Shown here: in pieces, positions 34,143 through 45,512 of the stretch
Layout: each line of letters opens with the position of its first letter
How positions within the stretch are numbered: position 1 is the stretch's first letter
Assembly (NCBI GenBank): GCA_013368315.1
Contig: JAACJM010000081.1
Span: 1 to 64,000 of the forward strand
DNA length: 64,000 nt
Direction of reading: 5' to 3'
Origin: Tetrapyrgos nigripes
Lineage: Eukaryota; Basidiomycota; Agaricomycetes; Agaricales; Campanellaceae
Notes under the pieces: model-generated
What the model saw: only the letters and a program-made list of their open reading frames with translations
The model's database searches: none
What the model was told of the DNA's origin: nothing
Position numbers and translations under genes: made by a program

Positions 34143-35370
34143 GAGTATCCCATGGGTAAAAACTTCTTACCTGTCCTTATACTACCCATGATGATGGTAC
34201 TGTTGCCATTGAGGATCAGCTCACTTTTCAGACTTGAGCTCTGGCTGGGCATTGCTTAGATGCCTTATAGGCTATAGCTTCCTGTATTCAGTTCCATTAA
34301 ATGAACTGCCCAATATGCTTTCCATTCAGTTGCTGTAGAGTAAGTACACTGACATTTTCTATGTATGTACTTCCACCAGCATTCAGTCAAGTAGAGTATA
34401 GGCCTGCAGGCTGGTGAGCTGCTGGAGAGGTGGAGAAAGTTTGAAGAAAGCTGAAAAAAGAGGATGAACCTGGAAAAGAACGGACGGGATGACACATCAT
34501 TGGTGCATCATCCTGACATTGGCAAGCTGGTAGGATGAGCTTGAAACAGAGCTTTGGAGCTTCTGCTGTATAAGCTTCTTGGTTTGTTCTTGGTTTCACT
34601 CACTCATAGCTTCATCCACACAGGAGGGAAGTTGAGGAGAATCAGTGAGCAGATGATCAGCAATATCCCAGTGGGACTGCCAGCTGGCAAGACAAAGGTG
34701 TGGGTGAAGGACTGAGAAGAGCATCATTGCTGCAAGGGGGTCGGAAATCTTTTTAAGGCCTCAAGCTCTGGACCTATCTACCTACATGTGCTTACTAATG
34801 ACATCATTTACCTAATATAGCAATTTCATGTGTCTACCTGACTTCCACCTCATCTATAATGAGGTCGGCCTTTGTTGAGAACAATGCACAGTTGGCTTTC
34901 AATCACTCACCAGGATCATTGAGTCATCACTCATCACTTTCTGACTGTAAAATGTGAAGGTGGGCAAGATACCAACGTAGTACAGGTATGTCAGGCTGCT
35001 GAGGCAGCCACCAGTGGAGCAGATCAGAAAAAAAACATTATCCTACTTCCTAGTAGCCTACTACATTGTACTGAGGTATGTGAGCCACAAGTTGGCTCAA
35101 AATACTGTTTATATCCTTTGAAAATCTACAGAAGCCTGCTGCTTTTCATCAGTGGGCTTCATTTAGAGCATCTATCGACGTTTTTGACCTCAACAGCTTG
35201 CCAGATTGACCATTGTCAGGGCGCTTAGGTCTGATGGGTTGGTCAAAAAAAATTAAGGGCTCTGCCTAGGAACCTACCTAGCCCCAGTACAGGATTCTTT
35301 GGCCCAGACCCACTTGCATTGCTGTCATTGTGGGCAGGCAGGGCATGCTGGAAAATATAAACTTTCACAC
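34143..35370. other. no gene; decayed spacer
   Basis: Contains one block (about 35215-35285: a T/A run next to AGGGC and CCTACCTA words) that recurs inverted near 39610-39670 and 40400-40980. Otherwise nothing recognised. Confidence 0.45.
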
Positions 35371-35623
35371 CATCAAATCACATCTATACCATTGCCCTCA
35401 AGGACATGGTCTAGTTCTCCTGCGCCAATGTTGACTTGGCACATCAGTACCTGGGTCCTGTTACACGTCAATGTAGACTTGGTCTATGGACTGGAGTCAA
35501 CTGAGTATGCGGTGGAGAAGTGAGAAGACAGTCAAGACGTTGGGAGAGCGGAGGGAGAGGGGTGTCCTGTAGGTAGACAGTTCAATAAGTATTCGAAATA
35601 AATCAACATTTTGATTGGTCCAT
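35371..35623 (+). repeat. left half of a repeat unit split by the CACTA-like palindrome
   Basis: Matches the reverse complement of about 42085-42345 (CCCTCAAGGACATGGTCTA, GGGTGTCCTGTAGGTAGAC, TATTCGAAATAAAT). The other half lies beyond the palindrome at 39132-39370. It ends in CAT, the target duplicate. Confidence 0.75.
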
Positions 35624-36914
35624 CACTGGGTGCAAACACTTGTAAATCCTCTGCTTTACTGAGGTTTTACAAGAGTATTACACCAAGCCAATCAATATGT
35701 AAGACTCCTTGTCATACATTAGTATTACAAGAGACAGGAAAAATTAGAACAACCTTGTATGACCATTGTAAGTCACAGAGAAATACCATGGACTTTCAGT
35801 GTGACTTGCTGTCACTGTATACCCTTGGTGGATATACTGTGGAATTACACAGGAATTTCAGAGTGACTTTTTGTCACAATATGTCATGGAGTAAGACACA
35901 TAGGAAATACTGGAGTATTTCAGTGTGACAGATAATCACAGTATGACAAACAGTAAGGCAAGAGATATTTACAAAGGACTTACAAGGAAGGAAAATCTGC
36001 AGGAAATTTACAAAGTGACAATCAAGTCACAGTAATACACTTGTAAGACTAGCTGTATTATGAAGGAATTACAAGAAACATTTGCTACAAACATGGGTAA
36101 ATCCTCAGCCTTACTGGAGTATTACAAGAGTATTATGGGGAACCAATCAATATGTAAGTTGGCTTGACTTACAAGTGTATTACAAAATAGACAAAAAATG
36201 AGGACTATTCTGAAAGACCATTGTAAGCTGCAAGGACATACCATGGACTTTCAGTGTGAGGCTTTGTCACAGTATAGCATTGAAGAGCATACAGTGGAAT
36301 TACAAGGTGACTTTTGTGTCACAGTATGTCTTCTTGTAAAACAGAACTGAAATACCAGGGTATTTCAGTGTGAGATAATGTCACAGTAAGACAATTTGTA
36401 AACCAAGTAAAATTTACAGAGGACTTACCAGAAGGTAGAACTTGAAAGTCTTGGGTAAGACTGCTCATATTTACACTGAATTTATGGAGGGACAACTGTG
36501 TCACAGTAATACCCTAGAAAGACTTGTGATTTTACAAGGGAATTACAAGATGCAGGTTTTAAAAGTCTATCTTGTAAGTCTCTGGAAAAAACCTGGATGC
36601 TAAATGGAGAATATACAGTGTGACAGACAGGTCACAGTAAGACACTTGTAAGTCACAAGACATTACAATGACTTTACTGAAAAGTGACTATTTTGTAAGT
36701 CATCATGTATATCCAATGGACTTACAAGGGACTTGTTGGATGGATTTGCAGTGCATGTCAATTAAGTAATACAGAAGGGCTTACTGAAAATGTACAGGAT
36801 GTAATACAATGAATTCATTCAACCAGGTTAATTAAATTTTACTAAATATAAATAGACAGCTCAGGCTGGACAGGAAAAGGGCAGACTACTGTGTCTGCCT
36901 TGTCATCTTCATCT
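35624..36914 (+). repeat. left arm of the CACTA-like palindrome, about 1.29 kb
   Basis: Inverted copy of 37842-39131 with only scattered single-base differences (for example near 35732 versus 39012). Packed with TTGTAA/TTACAA words. Confidence 0.85.
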
Positions 36915-37840
36915 GCCTGGTCTGCCTGGTCTGCCTCTTCTGCGTCATCTGCCTCGTCTGCGTCGTCTGCCTCATCTGCCTCGTCTGCCTCGTCTGCGTC
37001 GTCTGCCTCGTCTGCCTCGTCTGCCTCGTCTGCCTCGTCTGCCTCGTCTGCGTCGTCTGCGTCGTCTGCGTCGTCTGCCTGTTCTGCGTCGTCTGCCTGT
37101 TCTGCGTCGTCTGCCTGTTCTGCGTCGTCTGCCTGTTCTGCGTCGTCTGCTCGTTCTGCGTCGTCTGCCTCGTCTGCCTCGTCTGCGCCGTCTGCCTTGT
37201 CTGCCTTGTCTGCGCCGTCTGCCTCGTCTGCGCCGTCTGCCTCGTCTGCCTCGTCTGCCCCGTCTGCCTCGTCTGCCTCGTCTGCCTCGTCTGCCCCGTC
37301 TGCCTCGTCTGCCCCGTCTGCCCCGTCTGCCCCGTCTGCCTCGTCTGCCCTGTCTGCCCCGTCTGCCCCGTCTGCCCCGTCTGCCTCGTCTGCCTCGTCT
37401 GCCTCGTCTGCCTCGTCTGCCCCGTCTGCCTCGTCTGCCCCGTCTGCCTCGTCTGCCCCGTCTGCCTCGTCTGCCCCGTCTGCCTCGTCTGCCCTGTCTG
37501 CCTTGTCTGCCTTGTCTGCCTTGTCTGCTCCGTCTGCCTTGTCTGCGCCGTCTGCCTCGTATGCCTTGTCTGCACCGTCTGCCTCGTCTGCCTTGTCTGC
37601 TCCATCTGCCTTGTCTGCCTCGTCTGCTCCATCTGCCTCATCTGCTCCGTCTGCCTCGTCTGCTCTGTCTGCCTCGTCTGCTCCATATCCAAGGCAGACA
37701 AGGCAGACAAGGCAGACAAGGCAGACAAGACAGACAGAGCAGACAGAGCAGACAAGGCAGACGGGGCAGACGGAGCAGACGAGGCAGGACAAAGCAGACA
37801 AGGCAGATGGGGCAGATGGGGCAGATCTAACAGACTGAGC
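36895..37840 (+). repeat. 9-bp minisatellite core (TCTGCCTCG and variants)
   Basis: Units TCTGCC[TC]CG, TCTGCGTCG, TCTGCCTTG run in + orientation to about 37686, then as the reverse complement (AAGGCAGAC...) to about 37840. The 9-bp period keeps all frames in step, so long stop-free frames exist on both strands (SSA repeats on +, ADE/ADG repeats on -). These have no start context or intron signals and are not called as genes. Confidence 0.9.
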
Positions 37841-37841
37841 A

Positions 37842-39131
37842 GATGAAGATGACAAGGCAGACACAGTAGTCTGCCCTTTTCCTGTCCAGCCCGAGCTGTC
37901 TATTTATATTTAGTAAAATTTAATTAACTTGGTTGAATGAATTCATTGTATTACATCCTGTACATTTTCAGTAAGCCCTTCTGTATTACTTAATTGACAT
38001 GCACTGCAAATCCATCCAACAAGTCCCTTGTAAGTCCATTGGATATACATGATGACTTACAAAATAGTCACTTTTCAGTAAAGTCATTGTAATGTCTTGT
38101 GACTTACAAGTGTCTTACTGTGACCTGTCTGTCACACTGTATATTCTCCATTTAGCATCCAGGTTTTTTCCAGAGACTTACAAGATAGACTTTTAAAACC
38201 TGCATCTTGTAATTCCCTTGTAAAATCACAAGTCTTTCTAGGGTATTACTGTGACACAGTTGTCCCTCCATAAATTCAGTGTAAATATGAGCAGTCTTAC
38301 CCAAGACTTTCAAGTTCTACCTTCTGGTAAGTCCTCTGTAAATTTTACTTGGTTTACAAATTGTCTTACTGTGACATTATCTCACACTGAAATACCCTGG
38401 TATTTCAGTTCTGTTTTACAAGAAGACATACTGTGACACAAAAGTCACCTTGTAATTCCACTGTATGCTCTTCAATGCTATACTGTGACAAAGCCTCACA
38501 CTGAAAGTCCATGGTATGTCCTTGCAGCTTACAATGGTCTTTCAGAATAGTCCTCATTTTTTGTCTATTTTGTAATACACTTGTAAGTCAAGCCAACTTA
38601 CATATTGATTGGTTCCCCATAATACTCTTGTAATACTCCAGTAAGGCTGAGGATTTACCCGTGTTTGTAGCAAATGTTTCTTGTAATTCCTTCATAATAC
38701 AGCTAGTCTTACAAGTGTATTACTGTGACTTGATTGTCACTTTGTAAATTTCCTGCAGATTTTCCTTCCTTGTAAGTCCTTTGTAAATCTCTCTTGCCTT
38801 ACTGTTTGTCATACTGTGATTATCTGTCACACTGAAATACTCCAGTATTTCCTATGTGTCTTCCTCCATGACATATTGTGACAAAAAGTCACTCTGAAAT
38901 TCCTGTGTAATTCCACAGTATATCTACCAAGGGTATACAGTGACAGCAAGTCACACTGAAAGTCCATGGTATTTCTTTGTGACTTACAATGGTCATACAA
39001 GGTTGTTCTACTTTTTTCTGTCTCTTGTAATACTAATGTATGACAAGGAGTCTTACATATTGATTGGCTTGGTGTAATACTCTTGTAAAACCTCAGTAAA
39101 GCAGAGGATTTACAAGTGTTTGCACCCAGTG
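37842..39131 (-). repeat. right arm of the CACTA-like palindrome
   Basis: Mirror of the left arm, ending GTGTTTGCACCCAGTG at 39131. Together the arms could extrude as a cruciform. Confidence 0.85.
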
Positions 39132-39370
39132 CATGAGAAACATCCAGGATGGAAACGGAAGCTTGCTGGGCCAATATTTTCGATGATTCTGGTGCAGATA
39201 GAGAAAGTGGGAGAACTGTAGATGGAGGGCAGAACACACTCAGAAGTCAGAGACTTCCAAAAACGGATATTCATGTGCTGAGAAATATCCGAGACGCATC
39301 AGTATGCGTGCAACAGCCTATGGATCTATCACTAAGGTATATACTATGTAGTCTGGAGTTGGAAGGAAAT
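39132..39370 (+). repeat. right half of the repeat unit split by the CACTA-like palindrome
   Basis: Starts with the second CAT and continues GGATGGAAACGGA...GATAGAGAAAGTGG. This is the reverse complement of 41850-42085, where both halves are contiguous. Confidence 0.75.
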
Positions 39371-39946
39371 GGAGATTTAGGTAGAAGTGGTAGTGGTAGC
39401 TAGTGTTTGATTAGATGAAAACTCCTCTGGACACATATGAAGTGAGCGAATAAAGTTGATGATGGATACTGTAGCAGAAGTGACAATCTGTTCCTCAGTG
39501 AAAACGTCAGGGCCCTTACAAAGGGTACAATGACAAAGCAATGACCAAAAAGACATTTCTTTTATCTGATATTCAAGGTTTGAAAACAAGGGTGTCCAGG
39601 CCAGAGAATTCTGGACATGGGGTAGGTAGGTAGGTTCAGGTGTCAAGGGCCTTAAATTTTTTTTTGACCCCCTTAGGGAATGACTAAGAAATGACCTTGG
39701 AAATGGTTTCTGACACAAGAAACACTAAATACAAGTTTAGTTTACATGTTTCTGAGATGCCAGAGTCACAATTCACTTGAGAACACAACCAAAACGCCAT
39801 GAGCGCAGCTGAGCTGGTGTGAAAGACGAGCTGTGACACCGAGCATGAATTGGAATCACTCGGACTTTCCATAGACCTGTGGGACAATGGTATTGGGACT
39901 TCAGGGGATTATATGTGAGTATCCTGGCTTTGCTTTTTAAAAATTA
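39371..39946. other. no gene; spacer with TA-rich block
   Basis: Holds a TAGGTAGGTAGGT...AAGGGCCTTAAATTT block (39622-39665), similar to the sequence around the MITE at 40400-40980. No gene recognised. Confidence 0.45.
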
Positions 39947-40347
39947 ATGGCTCAAACATGTGGTTGCAGTCATGCCAATGAGCAGCTACCAGATAGTGAG
40001 CATGACAGTCATGCGGCTCATGCTGATGAACAAGTATCTGATAGCAAGCCTGACATAAATCCACCACGCCACTCTGGCAGAAGAAGGCAACGCGTCATCA
40101 ATTTCACATGTTCTGGGTGCGGAAACGAGGTGTCTGATAAAGAAAAGAATGATAAAAAGACTGTAGTGAGATGTACAAGAAAGGGATGTGAGACAATATG
40201 GATGCGAGAGTTCTTTCACATACCTATACTCAAGCTAACCTTAATTTATAGTATCATATACGGTGCTTGGATCGTGGACTCAAGGACTTTGGGAGTGAGA
40301 ACTGGGTCTGTAGTGATTGTAAGAGAGCAAAGAGGTCAAAGGGGTGA
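39947..40347 (+). pseudogene. PHD-like zinc-finger protein relic with broken splice donor
   Basis: Exon 1 (39947-40203) has an acidic N-terminus, a basic RRRQR patch, then C-S-G-C (C-x2-C) and C-T-R-K-G-C-E-T-I-W. After an acceptor TTTATAG the frame resumes as YHIRCLDRGL...ENWVCSDCKRAK to TGA (40345-40347). This gives the PHD-like order C2...C-x4-C...W-Y-H-x2-C...W-x-C-x2-C. The expected donor after TGG reads ATGCGAG instead of GTGCGAG, a G-to-A change that would abolish splicing. Similar fingers occur in mobile-element proteins of mushrooms; the function is unknown. Confidence 0.5.
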
Positions 40348-40421
40348 TGAGCTGGCAGAAGGTCATTACTATATTAGGTAAATGACATCATATATATCAT
40401 GTGTAGGTAGGTAGGTCCGAG

Positions 40422-40935
40422 CAAGAGGTGTGCAGATGGTCTACCCCAGACCAGACCTTGGGGGGGAGGGGGGGTCTGGGCTTAGCTTATGACCAAAAAG
40501 TACCTCATGTTCTAGAGGGTGTCTAGACCCATTTTATAGGGGGATTCTTGCTTGAAGGTATCAAAAATACACTGTTTCAGCCTTTGAGGGTAAAAGACTT
40601 GTCTGAAATCAGCCTGAAATGCCTTCTCAAGGTGGAATGACACTGAAATGTTATATAGTTCTCACAGTTAGTGATGTCATCAGTAGTCTCACATCACGAA
40701 TCTTTCAAGAAATATTTTGCCACCTCTTTAAAATGGATGCTACCTAGTATTCTGCAGTGTCTGCAAACTATTGGGCTGTATGAGGCAGCCTGAAGGAAAA
40801 CTTGACTTGATGATTTGTAAGCAAAATTTATCTTATCACCTTCCATTTAAGGAAGGACAGGGGGAGGGGGGGTGGCTGACCCTTATGACCCAAAAGGAAC
40901 GTCCAGTCCAGTCATAATCATCTGCACACCTCTTG
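40422..40935. mobile_element. 514-bp hAT-type MITE
   Basis: Inverted ends CAAGAGGTGTGCAGATG and complement; perfect 8-bp target duplication GGTCCGAG (40414-40421, 40936-40943). G-run direct repeats lie just inside both ends. No coding capacity, so it would depend on a hAT transposase supplied elsewhere. Confidence 0.8.
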
Positions 40936-40943
40936 GGTCCGAG

Positions 40944-41653
40944 GTGTAAGGCCCTTAAATTTTTTTCCAACCCCCTGTCAGTAACTTCCCGGAGCGTGCA
41001 CCCTTGTTTGAAAATTGATGCTCGCTAGTTATCCCTTCGAACTCACACTTTAAAAATAGGAATTCTGGATAACAATAATGAACTATGCTTGATTGACCCA
41101 CAGCATCATAGGTGAGTGTACTGTTACTGTGCGCAATACTCACTCGCTAATTTCGTTCCAGTAATTCTACTGATAGAAGAAGCTGGATCTACTGGGATGG
41201 TGGCCCAGAGAAGATGGAGTCATATAGAGCACCATGTCGAAAATGAGGACAATTTTGAGAAGGATGTTCGCAGAATCAGTTTTGTAACGCATTAAACCTC
41301 TGACCGTCAAGGTGATTTAGGTTAGGATGCATCACCCTGCTGTGTGTCTTGGATGAATAGTAATGATCAAGTACATGTAACTATTGAAACACTGGAACAA
41401 CATGCAATGATGTGTCAATGAATAAAGGAACACAGAGGACAGTGCAATGCATCCCGAGAAAGACCAAAAATACATCTCAACAAGTGACTCAAAGGAAGAG
41501 AGTTGATTCTAAAGATAAATACGAAGGAATACAGGATATATGTACTAGGAAATAATTATTGAAGTATGTACTACTAGTACTTAGTAGCAAGATGATATTT
41601 GTAAGACTCGGATGACTCTTGGAGTAAGTACTACTACAAGTTGACTGTGCCAT
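40944..41653. other. no gene; spacer
   Basis: CpG content starts to rise here. A small palindrome GTACTACTAGTAC occurs near 41568-41580. Nothing else recognised. Confidence 0.45.
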
Positions 41654-41950
41654 GTTCAGTCGAGAATCTCAAAATCTTCTCGGATCATACATTGACACTT
41701 TAGAATACATAGGATCTTCACTGATTGACACGTGGTCTGTTGCGCGTACCCACCTTAGGTAGACGCGTTTTATACGCGTCTCAGAGATTTTCCCATCTCG
41801 TAAAATCTCGAAATCTACTCGGATCATACACGGAAAAGCGATAGACACTCTAGACTATATGGTATACACCTTAGTGATAGATCCATAGCTGTTGCGCGCG
41901 TACCGACATTTAGATGTTGGTAAGACGCGTCTCGGATATTTCCCAGCACG
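41654..41950 (+). repeat. two diverged tandem units with ACGCGTCT hairpins
   Basis: Both units run CGGATCATAC...TTGCGCG(CG)TACC...GACGCGTCTC...TTTTCCCA/TTTCCCA. The first contains the perfect hairpin AGACGCGTTTTATACGCGTCT. Confidence 0.55.
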
Positions 41951-42345
41951 TGAATATCTGTTTTTGGAAGTCTCCGGCTCCTGAGCGCGTTCTGCCCTCC
42001 ATCTACAGTCCGTCCACTTTCTCTATCTGCACCGGAATCATCGAAACCATTGGCCCAGCCAGTGTCCGTTTCCATCCCAGAATTTTAATATTTATTTCGA
42101 ATACTTACTGAACCGTCTACCTACAGGACACCCCAGGATACCCCCCTCCCTCTGCTCTCCCAACGTTTCGACCGTCTTCTCGCCTCCCTACCGCGCACTC
42201 ACTTAATTCCAGTCCATAGACTTAGTCCACGCATCGACGTGTCGTTTGATGTCACGCTGTAACGGGACCCGAGTGCCGATGCCAAGTCGACATTGGCGCA
42301 GAGGAATTAGACCATGTCCTTGAGGGCAACGGTAATCTACATACG
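41850..42345 (-). repeat. uninterrupted copy of the repeat split at 35623/39132
   Basis: Contiguous reverse complement of 35371-35623 plus 39132-39370. It serves as the empty site for the CACTA-like insertion. On - there is a stop-free frame (about 42463-42203) with Y-R-C-P-Q-G-H-G and IGTRVPLQRD, which resembles real protein but has no ATG and is not recognised. Confidence 0.7.
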
Positions 42346-42645
42346 TAATCTGTTCGTCTGAAACAGTGTTAACCTGCCGAGAGAGGAATGGAAGCATGAT
42401 AGACATCACGCCCAGTCGCAAGCAGTTGTCCCCCAAGATACTTAGGAGCAAAATTCCGGGCAAGATCTGCCGCTGTTGGACAGATTGATGAATGACTAGT
42501 ACACACGGTTCTCAATGTGTCAAGCATTCTTCGCCCGGTATTTCAATTGGGAATTCAAGTCAGCGAAGCTATTTCTTATCTTCTCCCCTGCGTCGCAGGA
42601 TAGCTTGCGTTACCCCAGTCTCCATCATCCCCTACCGCTTAAAGC

Positions 42646-45104
42646 ATGCTTTCCCTGAGACTTTGGGCCCAACTTCTTGTTTTAACGCACTGTTTCGCTA
42701 CTGTCAGAGCCCAAAACTTCACGGTTCCATCAAATTGGCAGGTGCGCCGTAACTGACCTAAGTTTTTTCGCCACTGATAGTTTGTTGTAGAGGCAAACGC
42801 GCACGTTGAGTCAAGATGAATACAAGTCTTTTGCCCAGCGTGCGGCTGGACAGCTTGTTCCTCTAATTGATGAGCAGACGGGTCAAATTGATAGTGCGTC
42901 CACTTACCCCTGCCTTGCTTCTATCACTGACCGACCTCTGAAAGGCCTGAAATTCACATTTTATGATATCAACCTCGCTGCTGTGCTGGCTTTACAAGAT
43001 TATCGCACCGGGAATTCGTCATTCGAGCCTGTACTCGAAAAGATGTTTGACAACTACCCTTCCGCGCACAATAATTCCTTTCTCGTCGCGACTCCGTGAG
43101 TACCAGCTATCGTACATCGTACTAGATGCTCACGCTGCTTTTATAGAGTAAGTCGATAAATATGTCGAACGTGCATCCTCGGACTAACGACCCTGTGAAC
43201 TAGTACGGAAACAATGAGGATATGTGCGTTCTACTTTGGCTCGGTATGTGTATCATGTATTGACTGTGACTCCGTGTCCAGCCAGTGGGGTTTATCGGCG
43301 TTCTACGCTTACCGAGCATACAACAACAGCGATTTCCTCTCGCTCGCAACTTCAGCGTGGTCGCGAGTCTCACAATACCTGGTTCGAGAGCAAGACGCGA
43401 AGGCTGGCACTCAGGACATGCGAAATGTCACATTCCCTTCAACCTGCCCGAACGGTGCGCGTGACAACTGTATTCCATTGTGCTATCTGACCAGTGCACA
43501 GAAAGCGGCGACGGCACCAACCAAACAGTTGCGGGGGCGGTTTTTATGGTGGGATTTATATGCTCATGTTTGAGCGGTGTATTCACGCCTTCCGTGACTG
43601 TAGTATATCAATGAAAAAAATGACACTAGGGTCAACGCACAGACTATTGGGTGCGCCTTGGGTTTTTTCATGTGGATGGCTCACTCACGTCTTCTCCTAG
43701 ACCCTTTGCTGCGTGAGTCTACCAAATTCACGGGCTCTCATCTACCTCACGCGGTTCTTGCTTCAGTCTTTCCGCCTATCTCTACGAAGAGACACAGAAC
43801 TCGACCTATCTTACCGCCGCGAACCTGAGCATAGCCTTCTTGCAGAAGCGCCATTACAATCATACGATTGTGCTGGACACCTCTGAGCTTGTGGAATGTA
43901 TTATCGACCCCCTCACCGCCTTCACCTACAACACTGGTTACGCGATTGAGGCTGCCGCCGTCCTCGACAGCGTGACTTCGCGCTCAGACCCGAGCTCTCC
44001 TTTGCCCTGGTACGAAGCTCAATTGAATATCCTGCCGGTGATCAGTGATATCTAAACGCAGGCTGTAGGCTCAGAACCCTCGTTGCTAACGCCATTAACT
44101 TCAACGGTTGGACCGGGCCAGATGGTGTTATATTCGAAGAGAACGCGGATCCAGAAGACTGGACCAGCGGACTAAAAGGTAAGTTAGGATCCTCAATATC
44201 ATGGGGTATCATTCACATTGTTTGCTCGTGATGAAGCTATCTTGATCCGTGGTCTTCTTGAGGCGCGAGATCGTAACCGAGGTACCGAGATGGCAACATT
44301 CATCGAGAACTTCATCGATGTTCAGGTATGTTCTTATGTGGCCATGCTACTCAAATCTGAACTGGCGATAGGTCCAAGCAGTGCTGAGTGGTGCGCAAGG
44401 TGGATCAGACGCTTACACGACCAACTGGAAGGGCAAGGCGAATAGCGTGCTATCTGTACCGGGAAATATTGTAGCATTGGACGTTCTAAACGCGGCAGTC
44501 GTAGTCCCGTACGTCTTTAGAGTGTGCTCCATTCATCGACGAATGGCTACTAACATGTTCATATAGCTTTAACACTACTTCGGACATAACTCACGTTAGC
44601 CACACCGGCGTGATTGTCGGCGGTGTTGTTGGAGGACTAGCTGGCGTTCTCAGTGTTGTCGCAGTAGTTTTCTTTTTATGTCGTCGGAAAAGAAGGATGT
44701 CTCTCTCTACCTCTCACGAGTCACAACTCGTTGTGGAACCGTTCACAAGGCAGCCATCCACCAGCCTCCCAGTCTCCTCAACCCGCGCCGGGATTTACGC
44801 CTCAAGACCATTGGATGCCAAGCTTGGTCGATACGTGTCCGATGTACCATTCTCGACGTCGACGTCAGCTCTGCCGTTATCCTCGACCAACTCGCAGAGT
44901 GCCGCACTTGTGTCGGTGGATCAAGAATCGAGTGCGGCTGCTCGCTCCGAAGCTGAATCGCATGATCTTGATCGTACTGACCTCGCAAACATAGTGCATA
45001 GGCTTCAGGGCATACTGCTGCAGTCCGAACGTAATAGACCGGTGGACAACGAGAGTATACCTAGCACGGAGCCACCCCCGGAGTATCATGCGGAACAGGA
45101 GTAG
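42646..45104 (+). CDS. GH76-type secreted/membrane-anchored wall hydrolase
   Basis: The first exon 42646-42741 encodes a signal peptide (MLSLRLWAQLLVLTHCFATV), ending RAQNFTVPSNWQ. A 49-nt intron leads to exon 42791-43095 (QDEYKSFAQRAAGQL, FYDINLAAVLALQDY). Later exons give WGLSAFYAYRAYNNSDFL, SQYLVREQDAKAGTQ and VTFPSTCPN (to 43454); ESGDGTNQTVAGAVF (from 43502); VNAQTIG and LSAYLYEETQNSTYL; PWYEAQ; FNGWTGPDGVIFEE; IRGLLEARDRNRGTE; and GNIVALDVLNAAV. These are the ordered blocks of fungal GH76 (alpha-1,6-mannanase-like; wall remodelling or glycan transfer). The last exon (about 44567-45104) holds a TM helix (VIVGGVVGGLAGVLSVVAVV) followed by CRRKRR, then a Ser-rich cytoplasmic tail. Splice sites around 43096-43260 and 43560-43830 could not all be placed. 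Confidence 0.8.
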
Positions 45105-45512
45105 CATGTATCTGAGAGAGTAATACCTTCGTGTTCTGTGTATCATACTGGCGCAACGCGTATTATTTAGCAGGCATTTTACATGGGCTCGTTGACAATG
45201 TCTTGATATGGCCTAGCTCGCCAAAAACGCTCTGGTGTTGGGCACAAATTTCCGTAAACACAACACTACTTGGAGGATTTACTAGAGATTTATACTGGAT
45301 TTGTGCCAGTTTTTCGAAGGTCTTACGATGGTATTACATTCAGTTTGATGCCTAATGCTGTACATGCTAGCGCTGTCTGTCAAACTCTGATCATCTCGTG
45401 CAAATCAACAGCATTCATTAAATGATAAGGATCAGCGCTCTGAAGATCTACTTGTTAAGGCCAACACCTGCAAGCTGTTCTTGTCCTTTGCTCGTCCCCC
45501 ATGTCTCTTTAG
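45105..45512. other. no gene; downstream of GH76
   Basis: Probable 3' flank of the GH76 gene. Nothing recognised. Confidence 0.45.

Larger units (their letters stand above)
35624..39131. mobile_element. 3.5-kb CACTA-like palindromic (foldback) element
   Basis: Ends CACTGGGTGCAAACACTTG and complement; 3-bp target duplication CAT (35621-35623, 39132-39134). CACTG-type ends, a 3-bp duplication and dense subterminal CTTGTAAGTC and GTGACA...TGTCAC motifs are features of the CACTA (EnSpm) superfamily. The arms 35624-36914 and 37842-39131 are almost perfect inverted copies. The core is a minisatellite. No transposase, so it is non-autonomous. A homologous uninterrupted site is at 41850-42345. Confidence 0.8.

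Noticed and set aside
36842..37864. Very long open frames on both strands (over 300 codons; SSA and ADE/ADG repeats)
   Set aside because: They follow from a 9-bp minisatellite without stops in any phase; no start context, introns or domain, and both strands are equally open.
42203..42463. Minus-strand frame with YRCPQGHGLIP and IGTRVPLQRD
   Set aside because: No ATG, lies in a duplicated repeat unit, no domain recognised; mentioned under the repeat instead of being called as a gene.
43096..43215. A one-nucleotide exon in the GH76 gene (A between TTATAG and GTAAGT)
   Set aside because: It fits one local reading, but the following exon then falls out of frame with the conserved WGLSAFYAYRAY block, so I left the splicing open.
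44743..45146. Overlapping frames on both strands within the last GH76 exon
   Set aside because: Shadows of the Ser-rich GH76 tail; the + strand frame continues the membrane anchor and is the real one.
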